A stretch of DNA of 64,000 nt from Mytilus trossulus (taxonomy: Eukaryota > Mollusca > Bivalvia > Mytilida > Mytilidae). The notes beneath the pieces were generated by a model. The model ran no database searches. It was not told where the DNA came from and worked only from the letters and a program-made list of their open reading frames with translations. Where the stretch lies: NCBI RefSeq assembly GCF_036588685.1, contig NC_086374.1, positions 94,253,059-94,317,058 of the forward strand. The letters run 5' to 3'. Every line of letters starts with the position of its first letter. Within the stretch, counting starts at the first letter, position 1. A program made the translations under genes and the position numbers. This document shows positions 11,439-24,900 of the stretch, one piece after another.

Positions 11439-12439
11439 CATAAAGAGTACGGTACGTTTTTATCATAGAATATTTGAGATCGTTGTCTCTCATTTAAGAA
11501 ACTATTCCGTCAAGTGAAATAAAGAACAGTATTCTTTAATACGGAATGGCATTCTTGATTGTAATGCATAAAAAAACAATGTGTGTGCCTGTATTTAACA
11601 CTTATGCAAACTTGTAGTTTGTTAAGTATAAATGTCACCCTACAAAACAAGTCAAAGCTTGTAGCGTACAAAAATGTACCATCAAGATAAATCGTAGTTT
11701 GCAGGGTACAAATTAAAGTTATACCATTTGTATAAATTTTAAAATGAAATGATTAATGTGTAGATATATTTAACTGCTGAAGCAAGAACGGTTGTATATA
11801 ATTTAGTTCCTTGATGTCATTTTATAATGTTTATGAATAAAGTTTACCTGTTCAATTTTTGGTAACTAAAACAATTTGAATCCATTATATTAAACTGGTA
11901 ACGAATCTTTTCTAAGATAGAGATAAGTAAGCCTACCGTTGATAAACGTTAAAAAATGATTGCTTTATAAATATTATGATGCAAGCATGAGATACAGATG
12001 GGTTTATACGCGCCTACTGACATCAACATAGATTTTAAATGAATAAATACATAGGAGAAAATAGAAATAGTTCACGAACTGATTGTGCAGGAGACATTAA
12101 AGTAGCTGTAATTTTATGTTTTAAGACATAAATGCTGTATAATAAGACAGGTTTGACATTCATTTTGCTGGTAATGAGTAAAATTTTATTCCACTGCTTT
12201 CATGATGCATTTCATGTTTACTGAATAATGACCCACATTAAAAAATTTCATTTTACTGTATGAGCAAATCATTTCTGTTGTAAACGCAGTACCTTTCTCG
12301 TTTATGTTCATCACAATAAAAAAAAAACCAGAAGGATAACGCTTACTTTGTGGGTGAAAGTATAACGAATTACAAAAATAAATGCATATTCACAAAACAG
12401 ACCTTACGAAATTGGTGTAACTTTCATGCTTGAATGACT

Positions 12440-13990
12440 TTATGGTCATATTATTAGAGGAGATCTCAACATCGTCGATGACCTTGAGGTCATAACTTTT
12501 TTAAAGAAAGGATTGAAATACCGTCCTCCATCTACAATATATTGGAAACAGTGTCGTCAGGTCATTGAAGACGCTCTGTCTGCCTACCGTAAAAATTGGT
12601 ACAAACGTGAAAAATCCGATAAAAAATCCTTAGACAGTTATTTGAATAAAATTATGAATACTGTTTATATTCGAATATCTCATTAAGAAATCAATTCTGA
12701 AAGTAAAAATAGGAACCATGATATACCTATTTCTAGAATAAAAGACAAACTCAGGGTACTCGCAGAGCGGTTTGTGTTCGTACCGGCAGACAAGGCAGCC
12801 AATAATGTAGTGGTTGTGTGACGCATATACTACACGGAAGTTCTTCAAAACGAAATTATCAATTCCTCTACATTCAGGTCAGTGCGCACCACAGAGAGTC
12901 AATCGTTAACAACCATACCATTGCCACTACCCAGCTAGAAAGCACCTACCGAACATTTGAAAGTCCCTATCATGTACTGGTTACCGAAATTACACAAAAA
13001 AACATTTAAATTCCGTTTCAAATCCGCTTCGAGTAAGTGTTCTACTACTAATCTACCAGTGCTTCTAGCTACCTCCCTTACTACTATCAAAAAACTGTTT
13101 ATTAACATTTATTATGGAAATGTGAGGATAGGATTGAAGCTTTAAACTTTCTGCTAGATAACTTTTATGTACGTTTCGGCGATAAAGTGTATCGTCAGGT
13201 AGTAGGTATTCCTATTGGCACCAACTGTGCCCCTTTAATAGCAGATTTATTTCTATATTGCTATGCATCTCTGTTTATGAACAAACTCAGTAAAGACCAA
13301 TCGTTGTTATATTTGGTTGGTACATTCAAATACCTACCGTTATCTGGATGATATTTTTTCGTTTTCTCAATATACTTCAGAAATTTACTCAAAAGAACTT
13401 ACTTTAACTAAATCTAACATAAACAGCAGCAATTGTCCTTTTCTAGATTTAGACATTTAGTCAATTTCAAACGGGAAACTTCACACTAAAATTTCCGACA
13501 AAAGAGACGTTTTTCATTTCCTATTGTTAATTTTCCTTTTTTAGACGGCAATGTGCTTTTGGCTCCATTCATACAGTGTTTATATATCCCAACTCGTTCG
13601 GTACGCCCGTGTGTGTTTTGATGTCATAGATTTTAACGATCGTAATCAATGCATCACTGGGAAATTGTTGTGTCAGGGATTTCGATCCCATAAATTACTT
13701 AAAACTTTTACTAAATTCTTTCATAGATACAAAGATTTGATCAGTAAATTTGGCTAAACCTTTTAAAAATGGTATTTCACATCCTCAATTTTATGGTAAT
13801 ATTGTACTTAAAGCAAGGAAACTCATCGAACCTTCAACCAAACTTATAAGTTAGGGTTATCATACCAATATTGTAATTAGATCTTTGAATATAGTTTACA
13901 TTGGCACTAATATCAATTTTGTCATTAGCAAATTAAAACATAACTAAATTTTATTATCTTTTGCGGCGAGATGTATGGAGACAGAGACAC
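12440..13990 (+). pseudogene. Decayed Penelope-like reverse transcriptase copy 1
   Basis: Frame fragments match the 15.6-kb copy in order. They are RGDLNIV with LKYRPPS (about 12450), FVPADKAANNVVV (about 12776), YWLPKLHK (about 12975), then GIPIGTNCAPLIADLF (about 13208) and FPIVNFPFLDGN (about 13520). Many stops and frameshifts break it. The region between YWLPKLHK and the GIP motif is shortened, removing much of the RT core. An expressed product is not possible. Confidence 0.75.
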
Positions 13991-14039
13991 CTAATTTTTA
14001 TCTCTATAGAAGTCGCTCCTCACTATCCTACTACCTGTC

Positions 14040-14160
14040 GATACATTTATTTATGGAGAAGGTCTGGATCCATCAAAACGTTTAATTCCGCTGCAAATGT
14101 TTGCACCTGTCCTAAGTCAGGAATCTGATATACAAGTCATGTCTTCTGTGACTGTTAATG
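14040..14160 (+). repeat. Dispersed repeat fragment ('gagaaggtctggatcc')
   Basis: Shares 'gagaaggtctggatccat' through 'aagtcaggaatctgat' with 14738-14812 and 41535-41610. Confidence 0.7.
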
Positions 14161-14497
14161 ACGTTAAAATACTAAATCCATGGGATGTGTTTTAGTTGAT
14201 TTTAGTCTCTGATGCATGATTTTTTTATTTTATTTATTGGTTTTGGCTTTTAACTAGCTGTCAGTAAATGCGAGTACTCTCAAATCGTATTTTCTTGTTA
14301 ATTAGACCTATTGATACTATTTATAATGTTTTTTTTTGTTATTTTATATTTATATGGATCTTGTATATATACCAGCGTTGAACATTTGGAATAACGTCTA
14401 TTTTTCACTTATTCTACATTTGTATAAACTTCAAGATTTAAATTTTGTTTTCAACGTTTTTTTCTAAGGTGAATATTAATCAATATTTTCGAAGGGT

Positions 14498-15050
14498 TGA
14501 ATATTTCTCAGTGGTGTCTTGCCATGGCTTTGTTTGGACTTGTTTGTTTGCTTTTTGGCATTGAATGTTTGTCTCCAATATTTTATTAACTGTGTATTAG
14601 CATTCAGATATCGCAGATAAAATTTATTCGTTCATTGTGTATTAATTTACGTTTTTTGATTGAGTTAAGTCTGTCAATTGATATTTAATCGTGTGTTTTC
14701 TATGTTGTGATGTTATGCTATTGTTTCAGAAAAAGGGAGAAGGTCTGGATCCATTAAAACGTTTAATTCCGCTGCAAATGTTTGCACCTGTCCTAAGTCA
14801 GGAATCTGATGTACATTATTTGTCGTTTGTTTATGTAATATATACGTGTTTCTCGTTTCTCGTCTTTTTATATAGATTATACCGTTGGGTTTCCAGTTTG
14901 AATGGTTTTACGCTAGTAATTTTGGGGCCCTTTATAGCTTTTTGTTCGGTGTGAGCCAAGGCTCCGTGTTGAAGGCCGTACATTGACCTATAATGGTTTA
15001 CTTTTTGGATGGAGAGTTGTCTCATTGACACACACACACCACATCTTACT
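14498..15050 (+). repeat. Dispersed ~0.5-kb repeat, copy 1
   Basis: It is closely similar to 41318-41870 along its whole length. Shared blocks include 'cagatatcgcagat', 'cgtttaattccgctgcaaat', 'aatggttttacgctagta', 'gtgagccaaggctccgtg' and 'gagagttgtctcattgaca'. Its last ~120 bp recurs alone in several places (18130-18270, 18415-18550, 56340-56470). The open frame across 14691-14954 lies inside this repeat and is not a gene. Confidence 0.85.
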
Positions 15051-15599
15051 ATATCTATATTAGATGATGTATATGTTACATTGATCTTTAACAGTACATG
15101 AATCTAACACAGTAAAGGATGTTCAAGCAACTTATAAGTCACTTTAATTAATTTTTGAATGATATGCATATTGTTGTTACAAATAGGCAAATACGTTTAT
15201 TTGTACCAGTTGTAATGGCTTTACCTCATGGGTATAATCACCGTCATTAAATTGAACATTAAAGCCATCAAGGGAATATTGTTAGTTCTTGCATGTCCAA
15301 TTATCATATAAAGCCACAATGAAAATTTATCGCATCTCTAAACATTTCACATCAGAAATTATAGTACTTACTGGGATAGTGCGTCGCACTTATAATAAAA
15401 ATTAATCGCTTTCAATAAAAGATATTCTGGATTCTGTTCAGTTTTGGACTTTAATTATGTTTACTAAGTGCATCTTGTATATTTGAAAGTCATATGATAA
15501 TAGAATTTTGTTCAAACATATAGTATTCAAGCATATTTTCTAATTTCCAAAATCGTAAAGCTTTCCTCATTAACGTTTCTTCTACAATTGTAATACTCG

Positions 15600-17510
15600 C
15601 GTATTTTGCTATCCATATTCGCATTTGTAAACATAGATTGCAATTCTATGCGAGAAACTTAGTTGATATCCTTCATCATAAATTAGTTCAATCGAAAATA
15701 CCTCCTTATTTCAAAGACCAGTGTGTACCAAACATTTTTTATACCTATACCAAACCTATTGCAACTAAAATTTTCAATTACAAACACGTTTTGCAGGATC
15801 TCAATATTGACGACTTCAAGTCAAAACCTCCTGATTGCACTTGTGCTAGTTCCCAATTCACATTTAATCCGGCTGGCAACGTTATTACCGGTGACCTCAA
15901 CATTGTTAATAACACTTCTCTACGAAATGTGTTATCGAAAGGTCCGAAATACCGTGAGCCTAAATCCATCAATTGGAAATACATCTTTAAAATTTTGATG
16001 GATTCAGTCGAGGATTCTGCCAGGCAATGGGCTAAGCGCGAGAAGGAAGACGTAGACACTCTTTCCGAATGGATTAAGGCAGTCAGGTCGTTGATACAAA
16101 TCAGAATTAAAAAACTGAATGGGTCAATCAATGCACATGCTACGTCAATCTTTAACGACCCAAATTATGCTAAACACCTATCCAACCTCCATGATAAATA
16201 TGTTGTTGTCCCCGCAGACAAAGCCCAAAATAACATCGTTTTTGTGTGTAAAAGTCATTACATTAACTGTTTGATAAACGAATTATGTATTGACAATTCA
16301 CTTGGAAACTCAACATATACCCTCATGACACTTACCAAAGAGGAAATCCTGAATAATCATAGGTCTGTTCTTTGTCACTGTATTGGATATCTAAACTACA
16401 TAAGTGTCCTTACAAAAAACGGTATATTGCTGGGTCTTCCAAGTGCTCCACGAAACCTCTTTCAAAATTATTAACATCTATTTTATCAGCAATCAAAGAC
16501 GGGCTTCAAAGTTATTGTGAAACTGCCTATTCTAGAGGTGGCGTGAATCAGATGTGGATACTTAAAAATTCCAAAGATCTTTTAGAGCACATACAATCTA
16601 ACTCTCTTTCATCTTGTAACAGTATTAAAACATTTGACTTTTCTACTCTTTACACAAGTATTACACATTCCAAACTCAAAGCCAAATTGAAAGAGTTGGT
16701 ATTGCTTTGCTTCATAAAAAGGAATGGCCAACGTAGAAACAAGTATTTTGTCTTAAGAAGGAATAAATCCTTCTTTGTAAAGGATCACTCTGATTCAAAC
16801 AAAAAATTCTATGAAACTGATATTATCAAGATGTTTGATTTTTTGATTGACATATTTGTTACGTTCGGAGGACGTGTTTTTTTAACAGACTGTCGGCATT
16901 CCAATGGGAACAAACTGTGCCCCTCTTCCTGCCGACTTATTTCTTTATTATTATGAGGATGACTTCATGCAGGAACTTCTTTGGAAGAAAGATAAGAAGT
17001 TAGCAATATCCTTTAAACTCTACTTTCCGCTATATAGATGATGTTCTTTCACTAAATAATTCAAAAGTTGGTGACTATGTGGAACGCATCTATCCCATTG
17101 AACAAGAGATAAAGGATACTAGAGATACAGTTAAGTAGGCTTCATATCTTGACTTACATCTAGAAATTGACAATGAGGGTCGGTTGAAAACAAAACTTTA
17201 CGACAAAAGAGATGATTTCAGCTTTCCAATTGTGCACTTTCCATTTCTAAGTAGCAACATTCAAGCAGCACCTGTATACGGGGTATATATCTCCCAATTG
17301 ATACGATAACCCCGTGCTTGCATTTTCTATCATAATTTTCTTGATAAAGGGTTGCTGCTTACAAAGAAGCTATTAAACCAAGAGTTTCAAATGGGGAAGT
17401 TGAAATCAACCCTTCGTAAATTTTACGGACGCCATCACGAGTTGGTTGACCGTTATGGAATAACCGTTTCACAAATGATATCGGATATGTTCCTCACGTC
17501 TTAACTACAA
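15600..17510 (+). pseudogene. Penelope-like retroelement RT, near full length but frameshifted
   Basis: An open frame at 15638-16474 (278 codons) carries the N-terminal region with GDLNIVNN and VVPADKAQNN. The RT core continues in a second frame (16372-16956) with ISKLHK, FDFSTLYTSITHSKLK and DIIKMFDFLID. A third frame has PADLFLYYYE, then RYIDDVLSLNN (about 17030) with the catalytic YxDD. After that come ASYLDLHLEID and YDKRDDFSFPIVHFPF, ending near ISDMFLTS with a TAA at about 17503. At least two frameshifts and several in-frame stops make it dead. The motif order and YIDD fit Penelope-like RTs. No GIY-YIG endonuclease is visible before the terminal stop. Its encoded job was reverse transcription of its own RNA. 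Confidence 0.78.
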
Positions 17511-17529
17511 TCCCCGTCCCTTTCATAAA

Positions 17530-17810
17530 TGTGACCTACCTAATTAGACTATTTACCGGATTTGATTTCACATCAGCAACACGACGGGTGCCACATGTGG
17601 AGCAGGATCTGCTTACCCTTCCGGAGCACCTGAGATCCCCCCAGTTTTTGGTGGGGTTCGTGTTGTTTATTCTTTGGTTTTCTATGTTGTGTCATGAGTA
17701 CTATTGTTTGTCTGTTTGTATTTTTTCATTTTTATCCATGGCGTTGTCAGTTTGTTTTAGATTTACTAGAACACACCCGCGAAATCGCGGACATTCAGAG
17801 CGTAGTCTAA
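17530..17810 (+). repeat. 3' tail of the Penelope-like element
   Basis: 'caacacgacgggtgccacat', 'gagatccccccagtttttgg', 'gtgttgtttattctttggtt' and 'tttttatccatggcgttgtc' follow the RT frame directly. The same order follows the RT remnant at 48640-49080. Solo copies lie at 39729-39935 and 46816-46965 (plus) and at 55484-55640 and 4535-4645 (minus). This is why I treat it as the 3' untranslated tail of the element. Confidence 0.75.
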
Positions 17811-17999
17811 TGTATGTAAAGTGTTGTTTGAAGAAATTTGTAAAATATTGAATGACTGGAGAATATCAGCAAAAGTATAAGTCATAGGTTATTGGGGACA
17901 GGAAAACACTTTTTTTTTTATCCCTCCTCCTTTATTTCCAACATTCCCATTTTTTTGTTTTCTATCAATTTCAATATGAACATACATTTAGTATGTTAT

Positions 18000-18730
18000 G
18001 AACATTCAAGTAAGGAGCCTGGTTGTTGTTTGTTTATGTGTTACATATTTGTTTTTCGTTCATTGTTTTGTACATAAATAAGGCCGCTAGTTTTCTGGTT
18101 TGAATTTGTTTTACATTGTTAGTTCGGGGTCTTTTAAAGCTGAGTATGCGGTATGGGCTTTGCTCGTTGTTAAAGGTCGTACGGTAACCTAAAATTGTTA
18201 ATATCTGTGTCATATTGGTCTCATGTGGAGAGTTGTCTCAACATGGCAATCGTACCACATCTTCTTTTTTTTTGTAATCAATGAATTTTGTAAAAGATTT
18301 AATGGCTGGAGAAGTTCACATGAATATTTTTAGCGCTTATCTGTATATTATGAACATTCATTACTATATACTTTCAATTCTAAGTTTACTAATCGATCCA
18401 TAGTGGTCATTGATAAACTGAATATGCGGTATGGGCTTTGCTCGTTGTTGAAGGTCGTACGATAACCTATAATTGTTAATATCTGTGTCATATTGGTCTC
18501 TTGTGGAGATTTGTCTCAATATGGCAATCATACCAAATCTACTTTTTTTTGTAATTAATGAATTTTGTAAAAGATTTAATGACTTGAAGAATTTCAGAAA
18601 AGGTATCAAAAGTTCACATGCATATTTTAGCGCTTATCTGTATATTATGAACATTCATTACTATATAAATATAGTGTATTTACTTTCAATTCTAAGTTTA
18701 CTAATCAAACCATAGTGGTCATTGATATAG
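18000..18730 (+). repeat. ~290-bp tandem duplication of repeat tail plus flank
   Basis: The repeat tail (18130-18270) and its unique flank ('gaattttgtaaaagatttaa ... agcgcttatctgtatatta ... catagtggtcattgat') occur again at 18415-18730 in the same order and strand. The two copies differ by small indels. Confidence 0.8.
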
Positions 18731-20059
18731 TATACAGACCCTCTCTATTTAATAAACTCTGTGACTGCCGTGGATAGTAAACTTGAAAATGATAGCAGAT
18801 AGAATTCTAAAAATACACTTTATTCTTTGTATATGTACGTTCAAAGTATACAGAAAACGCAAACCGGAAGTCTAATTTGACTTAAAATTTCGTCAAAAGA
18901 CGGGACAATATCCGGATGCCTTTTTTCTCGTTTTTCTCCAAACAAAACTCAATCTGAATAATCTTATGAATGGATGACAAATGGCACTATGCACTGTACT
19001 TATAGGACACAGAGGCGTGTTGGTCAATCAATTGTGGAAAGAAGAGAAGCGACACCAAAAATGAGGTCTTCCCGTTTAATAGTATAGATGAGTTTGACTG
19101 TCCCTTTGGTATCTTTCGTCCCTCTTTTAGTTGAACTGAGGTTTGAATTATTCAAATAAAGTAAACCATAGAAATTTTGTTCTGTCTGAACATGTTTTCG
19201 TCTCAATGTTCTAAAATGTTTTATATATTTGGCATTAAAAAATTTCAAATTGATTATTGAATTTTAATATCGTTTCTGACGATTTTGTCGAAGAATAGAT
19301 ATAAATGGTCAGCCATGATATTTCCAGGTAAATGGATATTTAGCGTTTTCTTTCAAATATGTATTTTGACAAACCAGTGTATTTTTATTAAAAGTCATGG
19401 CGGGTCATTTTTTTTTATACAACTTTACTCACCAAAGTCTGCAGCCTGTGCCACAGCTGCCATCTGAAGTAAATAAACCATATTGTAAACAATAACAGAT
19501 TAAAATATACGAATATCAATTATCATTCTGCTCACCATCAAAACAGTTCTTTTCAACCTTAAATGGTGTCCTTTCATTTTACCTTCGAAAGTGTTGTACA
19601 ATCATTTAAATATTGAAGATTTTTGAGAAAGAATTAGCACGCAGTAGCATGAAGATATCATTTAGGTCTATTTTTAAGAAAAGAAAAAAGAACAATTATA
19701 AAAAATGTCATTTATCATTAAGACAATGCCTTTATTAAAATGTGTAAAACTTATCTGTAATTATCTTCAAAATATATTATAACGCACAAACTATGTTGAA
19801 ACTGACCTGCAGACCTTCCATCACAACAAATCAAAAACACAAAAAAACATATAAAAATGCCTCTCAAATTATAATTGTGTTAAAGGTAACCCCAATCTTT
19901 CATTTTTTTGAACCCTTTGGACTTTTATATGATGATCTATATAGAAACTACCCTAAAATTTAAAAGTCAAAATACATAGTTGAATACAGCACAACAAAGA
20001 ACACCAATGATTAAATTTTTTAAGAAATGTTAACTTCCATTTCAACAGGTAAATAAAAT

Positions 20060-20560
20060 AGAATTGAGAATGGAAATGGGGAATGTTTCAAAGAGACAAC
20101 AACCTGACCATAGAACAGACAACAGCAGAAGGTCACCAATAGGTCTTCAATGCAGTGAGACACTACAGCACCCGGAGGCGTCCTTCAACTGGCCCCTAAA
20201 CAAATATATATACTAGTTCAGTAATACTGGAGGTCATACTTAACTCCGAATTAACACAAGAAACTAAAATTAAAAATCATGCAAGACTAACAAAAGCCAG
20301 AGGCTCCTGACTTGGGACAGGCGCAAAAATGCAGCTAGGTTAACCATGTTTTTTGGAAATCTAAACCCTTTACCTATACCTTTAGCTAATGAAGAAAAGT
20401 ATACGCATAACAATACGCACATCAAAATTCAGTTCAAGAGAAGTCCGAATTCGATGTTCGAAGAGGTAACAAAAGAAAATAAACAAAATGACAATAATAC
20501 ACAAATAACAACAGACTACTAGCAGTTACTGACATTCCAGCTCCAGACCTAAATTAAGCT
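20060..20560 (+). repeat. Dispersed repeat, second full copy of the 8.0-kb family
   Basis: Plus-strand counterpart of 8035-8575, with the same landmark order from 'gaatggaaatggggaatg' to 'aacaacagactactagcagtt'. Non-coding. Confidence 0.85.
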
Positions 20561-21079
20561 AAATAATCTGTGTTTATACCATCATAAAATACCATCATAA
20601 AATATATGAAGTATTCAAGGTAATTATCAGCCATACAAAAAGATTCAATCATGTGAACACTCGTTGGATAAAACACAATGATGCTCAATTACCCCCACAA
20701 TATATATATCGTAATCGCAAATCTATTTCAAACTTTGACTCAGTTTAAAATCAAATTATGAGTTGTGCAATAAATGTAGAAATGTAGAGCTTGCTTTAGT
20801 ATTTAATATTCCAAGCCTCATTTGTTGGTATGGCCTCATATGTTAAAAAGTCTTACATATTTATACACTTATACTAAAGTTAGTGTTTGTTAACCAATTT
20901 ATTTTCCATGGTTGAGTCATGTAAACCATTAAAATAGTTCTCTAAAATTATATATGATGTTATATCTAGTTTCAACTATGACCCAACTGGAAATTTCTGT
21001 TTACAATGAAACAACATCTCTGAATTGAGATTCTGAGCAATATTTAACAATAGCGTTTTTTCAGATAACATACACGGTT

Positions 21080-21310
21080 CAAGTTATGCTGCATCAGATG
21101 CGCATTTCGACAATCAATCTCATTCAGTAAAGCTCAAGGCCAAAGTGTTTGAAAATCCATAGGTTTATAAAAGAAGAAAGAGCTATAAAATATGAACGAA
21201 AAAAGAAACAAAAGTATAGCCGAAACCGGGCATGACGGAGATATATGTCTTTATATAAATGTTTTTCATTTCCAAAACAGGAACAGGAAATTTTAATAAC
21301 TCAAAATTTG
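21080..21310 (+). repeat. Dispersed repeat, 'catcagatgcgcatttcgac' family
   Basis: Diverged copy of the 24593-24900 repeat ('gatgcgcatttcgacaat', 'cattcagtaaagctca', 'ataaaagaagaaagagct'). Confidence 0.65.
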
Positions 21311-22104
21311 CATATTCATGCCAGTCAATTTTTTTTATACATAGTTTGATACAGCATATCTAGTAACTACATTGTTTAAAATGTTTTAGGGTTCAAGTTC
21401 AAAAATGAGCTCAAATTAAGACACTGTTCTTGCATTTGTCTTTGGTTTATTATTAATATTACTTTTACTGTTGGATTGTTTTATGTGATATCCATTTAAC
21501 GTGGCTCTGTACTTAAACATCCCGTTTATGTATTTGTATTATCTTTCTTTTTTTTGCTGTTGTGTTTTGTAAATGCAACTTTTACTGTTGTTTTTGTTCT
21601 TATAACGTGACTCTGTACTTTAAAAAATCCCGTCAGTATGATATTGTTCCATTATATGTAATTTTGATATATTTCTATTATGAAATAGAAAATACTTTGA
21701 ACAACAAACGTCAAAATTATTCAATCGCGTAGTGTAATGAACTATTTATGGATTCTAATAAATTATATATAACTTTTGGGCTATTTTAAATCTTGGTCTA
21801 TTTCTGAAATGAATTCTTTCATACTTTTGAATTTTTAACCCTGTATGCTAATATTGCCCATGTGAAATTTCAAAATTGTTCGTATATACCATGTATACAT
21901 TGAACGACAAATATATGTGACGTTTAAAATTTTCTGACGTCATACACGCGAATCAATGAATGTGTTTGTAGACAGATGCTTTTATTTTCTGTTAAATTGT
22001 TCCTTTTAAAATTGCTACACGATGAAGACTAGTTTTTTTTTTTAGATTTGTATTTATGGGCCTGTTTTTGAAATAATCCATATTGTGATCAAGCTAAATT
22101 AAAT

Positions 22105-22430
22105 AGTCATCAAAGGTACCAGGATTATAATTTAGTACGCCAGACGCGCGTTTCGTCTACACAAGACTCATCAGTGACGCTCATATCAAAATATTTATAA
22201 AACCAAACAAGTACAAAGTTGAAGAGCATTGGAGGTCCAAAATTCCAAAAAGTTGTGTCAAATACGGCTAATGTAATCTATGTCTAGGATAAAAATCCTT
22301 AGTTTTTCGAACAATTGAAACTTTTGTAAACAGGAAATTTATAAAAATTACCATATAATTGATATTCATATCAACACCGAAGTGTTGACTACTGGGCTGG
22401 TGATACCCTCGTAAAAAGGTTAGTTATGAG
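22105..22430 (+). repeat. Dispersed repeat, 'gccagacgcgcgtttcgtct' family
   Basis: Starts 'atcaaaggtaccaggattat' and ends 'ggctggtgataccctcg'. Other copies lie at 27370-27670 and 30975-31175 (plus) and 42720-43040 (minus); partial copies lie at 28440-28630 and 46340-46410. It is one of the most numerous families here. Confidence 0.9.
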
Positions 22431-24592
22431 CTATGAAAGTCAAGTGGCTCGAGCATTTTTGTAAGGAAGATTTAAAAAATTGAAATATTTTTACAGTGGG
22501 TTAGCTTTCATTAGTCTTCAATATCCTATAGATTAACAACTTTTGGTTATATCTATAATTTATAATGTTCTTGAAGATTCAGCACGAATGCACAGTTAAT
22601 TATTTTATTGTAGTGCCATTTGTATGCAAGAGTGACATTCCTTTGTATTATGTGCCGATTCGAAAAAAGTTATGCGAGTATTGTCTCCCTTTTAACAGGT
22701 TCATTTTTTTATAATTAAGTAAAGGTTTCTGATATAATTTTGAACAATTACATTGTATCAATTCACTATATTCAGATTGTGTTATCGGTGTGTCAAAAAC
22801 ATTGATGTACGAATACAATTTCGTAAATTTAAAACGTTTAAAATAATTACATACTAATTTAAAGACCCGTTCATCATTTTTGAAAAAAAAAACTATAAAT
22901 GATAGACGAATTATTTATTACCCATTCATGATAGATTGATTGGGAAAGTAACCAGATAACTAACCAGAGTTATCTAAAGATAAAAAAAAATTAACCAGAG
23001 TTAACTAATATTAATCACAGAGAGGGACTAGCAAGCAATTTTTAATTGTAGCTTGTTTAACGGTAAAACAATTTTTCACTATAAACGAATGTTACTTTAT
23101 ACAAATATAAGGACTTTGTTAGCTAAATCTACTTTAATTGAATATCATATTTATTATTAACAATAGATCAATATGATATATAATTACTATTTGTGCAATC
23201 CTATTGGCCAACAAAGAGGACAAGAGGAAAATATATACTGAAAATCTTAAATGATTTAGCGTTCAAATAAAACGATGACATCTTATCTCTTAAAATTAAA
23301 TCCCCATTTACAAAAAGATGTATTCATAACGTACAATACACATATGTTAAGGATATAACCAAAACTAGGTCGAAATAATGAGTGTGATTTCCGGTAGTTT
23401 TTATTTTTAAAGAACGACCAAATCAACATTTCACAAACTTGTGGCAACAATCACAAATCAAGTATCTGGCTTGAAAGCTCATGCTGTTTTTTTATAATAA
23501 AAAATATCAGTCATCGCAATATAGAATTGCTATCTTGATAGTGCGTTGTATATTCAATGACTCATGGATATCAATGTCAATATTTTTTGCTTTCGTTTTG
23601 CGTATAAAACAAAAACGTAATGCATTGACATATGTTACAATGTTACGAGTTAAACCAATGAGAATGTTATCAGTTAAAATGCTATTCCTTAGTTCTTTTA
23701 TCATCAGCATTGCACCTAAACAAACAACACACCGAAACTAAAGGATTTGTATCAAATATATTACTGAATAATAAATTAAATATGTTACAATCCGTTTAGG
23801 GTTTCATCCTAAAAATTTAAGATGTATTTGTTTCATTTTATAAGGTCTCTTAACCAAAGATGTAGATCGACATTCTTTGAAACTAATAATCCAAATAAAT
23901 TCTTACCTTTGAAGTACAAAGTGTCCTTCCTACATAGAAAAACAAGAAAATTCCTGTGTTACATCGGCGCCATATTAACCTTGTTTACGTCATACTGAAG
24001 ATATCATATACACCTATTCAAATTTACAAAGCAAAATATTTGATTTTCTCTATTTTTACTTCCTTATTTGAGGAACTGTGGTATAAATTGTTTACTTCCT
24101 TATTTAAGGAACTATGAGATAAATTGAAAAATCGCTAATTTCCTTTTTCCGATTGGTGACGGAGATTACCGATATGCATAGTTTATACTCAACGTAGAAG
24201 AATCCGCACTGTTACATATTGAAAAAATAATTCATCATAGATACTAGGTTAAAAAAAACTTACGCAAAAAAGATCGTTTCATATAAAAAAGAAATCGAAG
24301 ATAGAGAAAAAAATGGACAACAAAAAAAATTAACATAAAGTACTGTGTTGTTATAAACTTAATTCTCTTTGGTTTTTGCCTGTTATCTGTTTCTTGCACG
24401 AGGATCGAAATATCTCTCATATCAAACTGAAGAATTTTTTCTTTTTTCTTTTCCGATTATTAATTATCAATTTTGCTATTAGATCAATTTTATGGTGTTT
24501 ATATATCTCAATTAACATGTTGACTCACTCATGTATGTAACAACGTACTAGATTTAAAGAGAGATAATTCTGTTTTACTGAAATCAAATTAA

Positions 24593-24900
24593 CGGTACCA
24601 ATTTTCTTGCACCAGATGCCCATTTTGACAATACATGTCTCTTCAGTGAAGCTCGTGGCCAAAATGTTTGAAATTCAAAGCTTATATAAAAGATGAAGAG
24701 CTATAATCCAAAAGGTCCAAAAAGTATAGCCAAACCAGTGAAAGGAATCAGAGCTTTGCACGAGGGAGATACATTCCTTTATTTATAATAATTTCTAATA
24801 TTTTGTAACAGCAAATTTGAATAACACAAAAAATCCGTACTTTCGTGCCAGTACCGAAGTACTGGCTACTGGGCTGGTGATACCCTCGGAAACTAATAGT
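24593..24900 (+). repeat. Dispersed repeat, full 'tcttgcaccagatgc' copy
   Basis: Runs from 'acggtaccaattttcttgca' to 'gggctggtgataccctcg'. Its last ~50 bp is shared with the 'cgcgcgtttcgtct' family (end of 22105-22430), so the two families share a 3' end. Confidence 0.85.

Noticed and set aside
11843-11878. Minus-strand mini-exon starting ATGGATTCAAATTG with donor AG|GTAAAC, as a first exon for the CARD-like gene
   Set aside because: It ends in phase 2 but the downstream exon needs phase 1, and the pairing would span the whole piggyBac-type element.
14691-14954. 87-codon hydrophobic plus-strand frame
   Set aside because: It lies inside a dispersed repeat whose twin at 41.4 kb has a broken frame.
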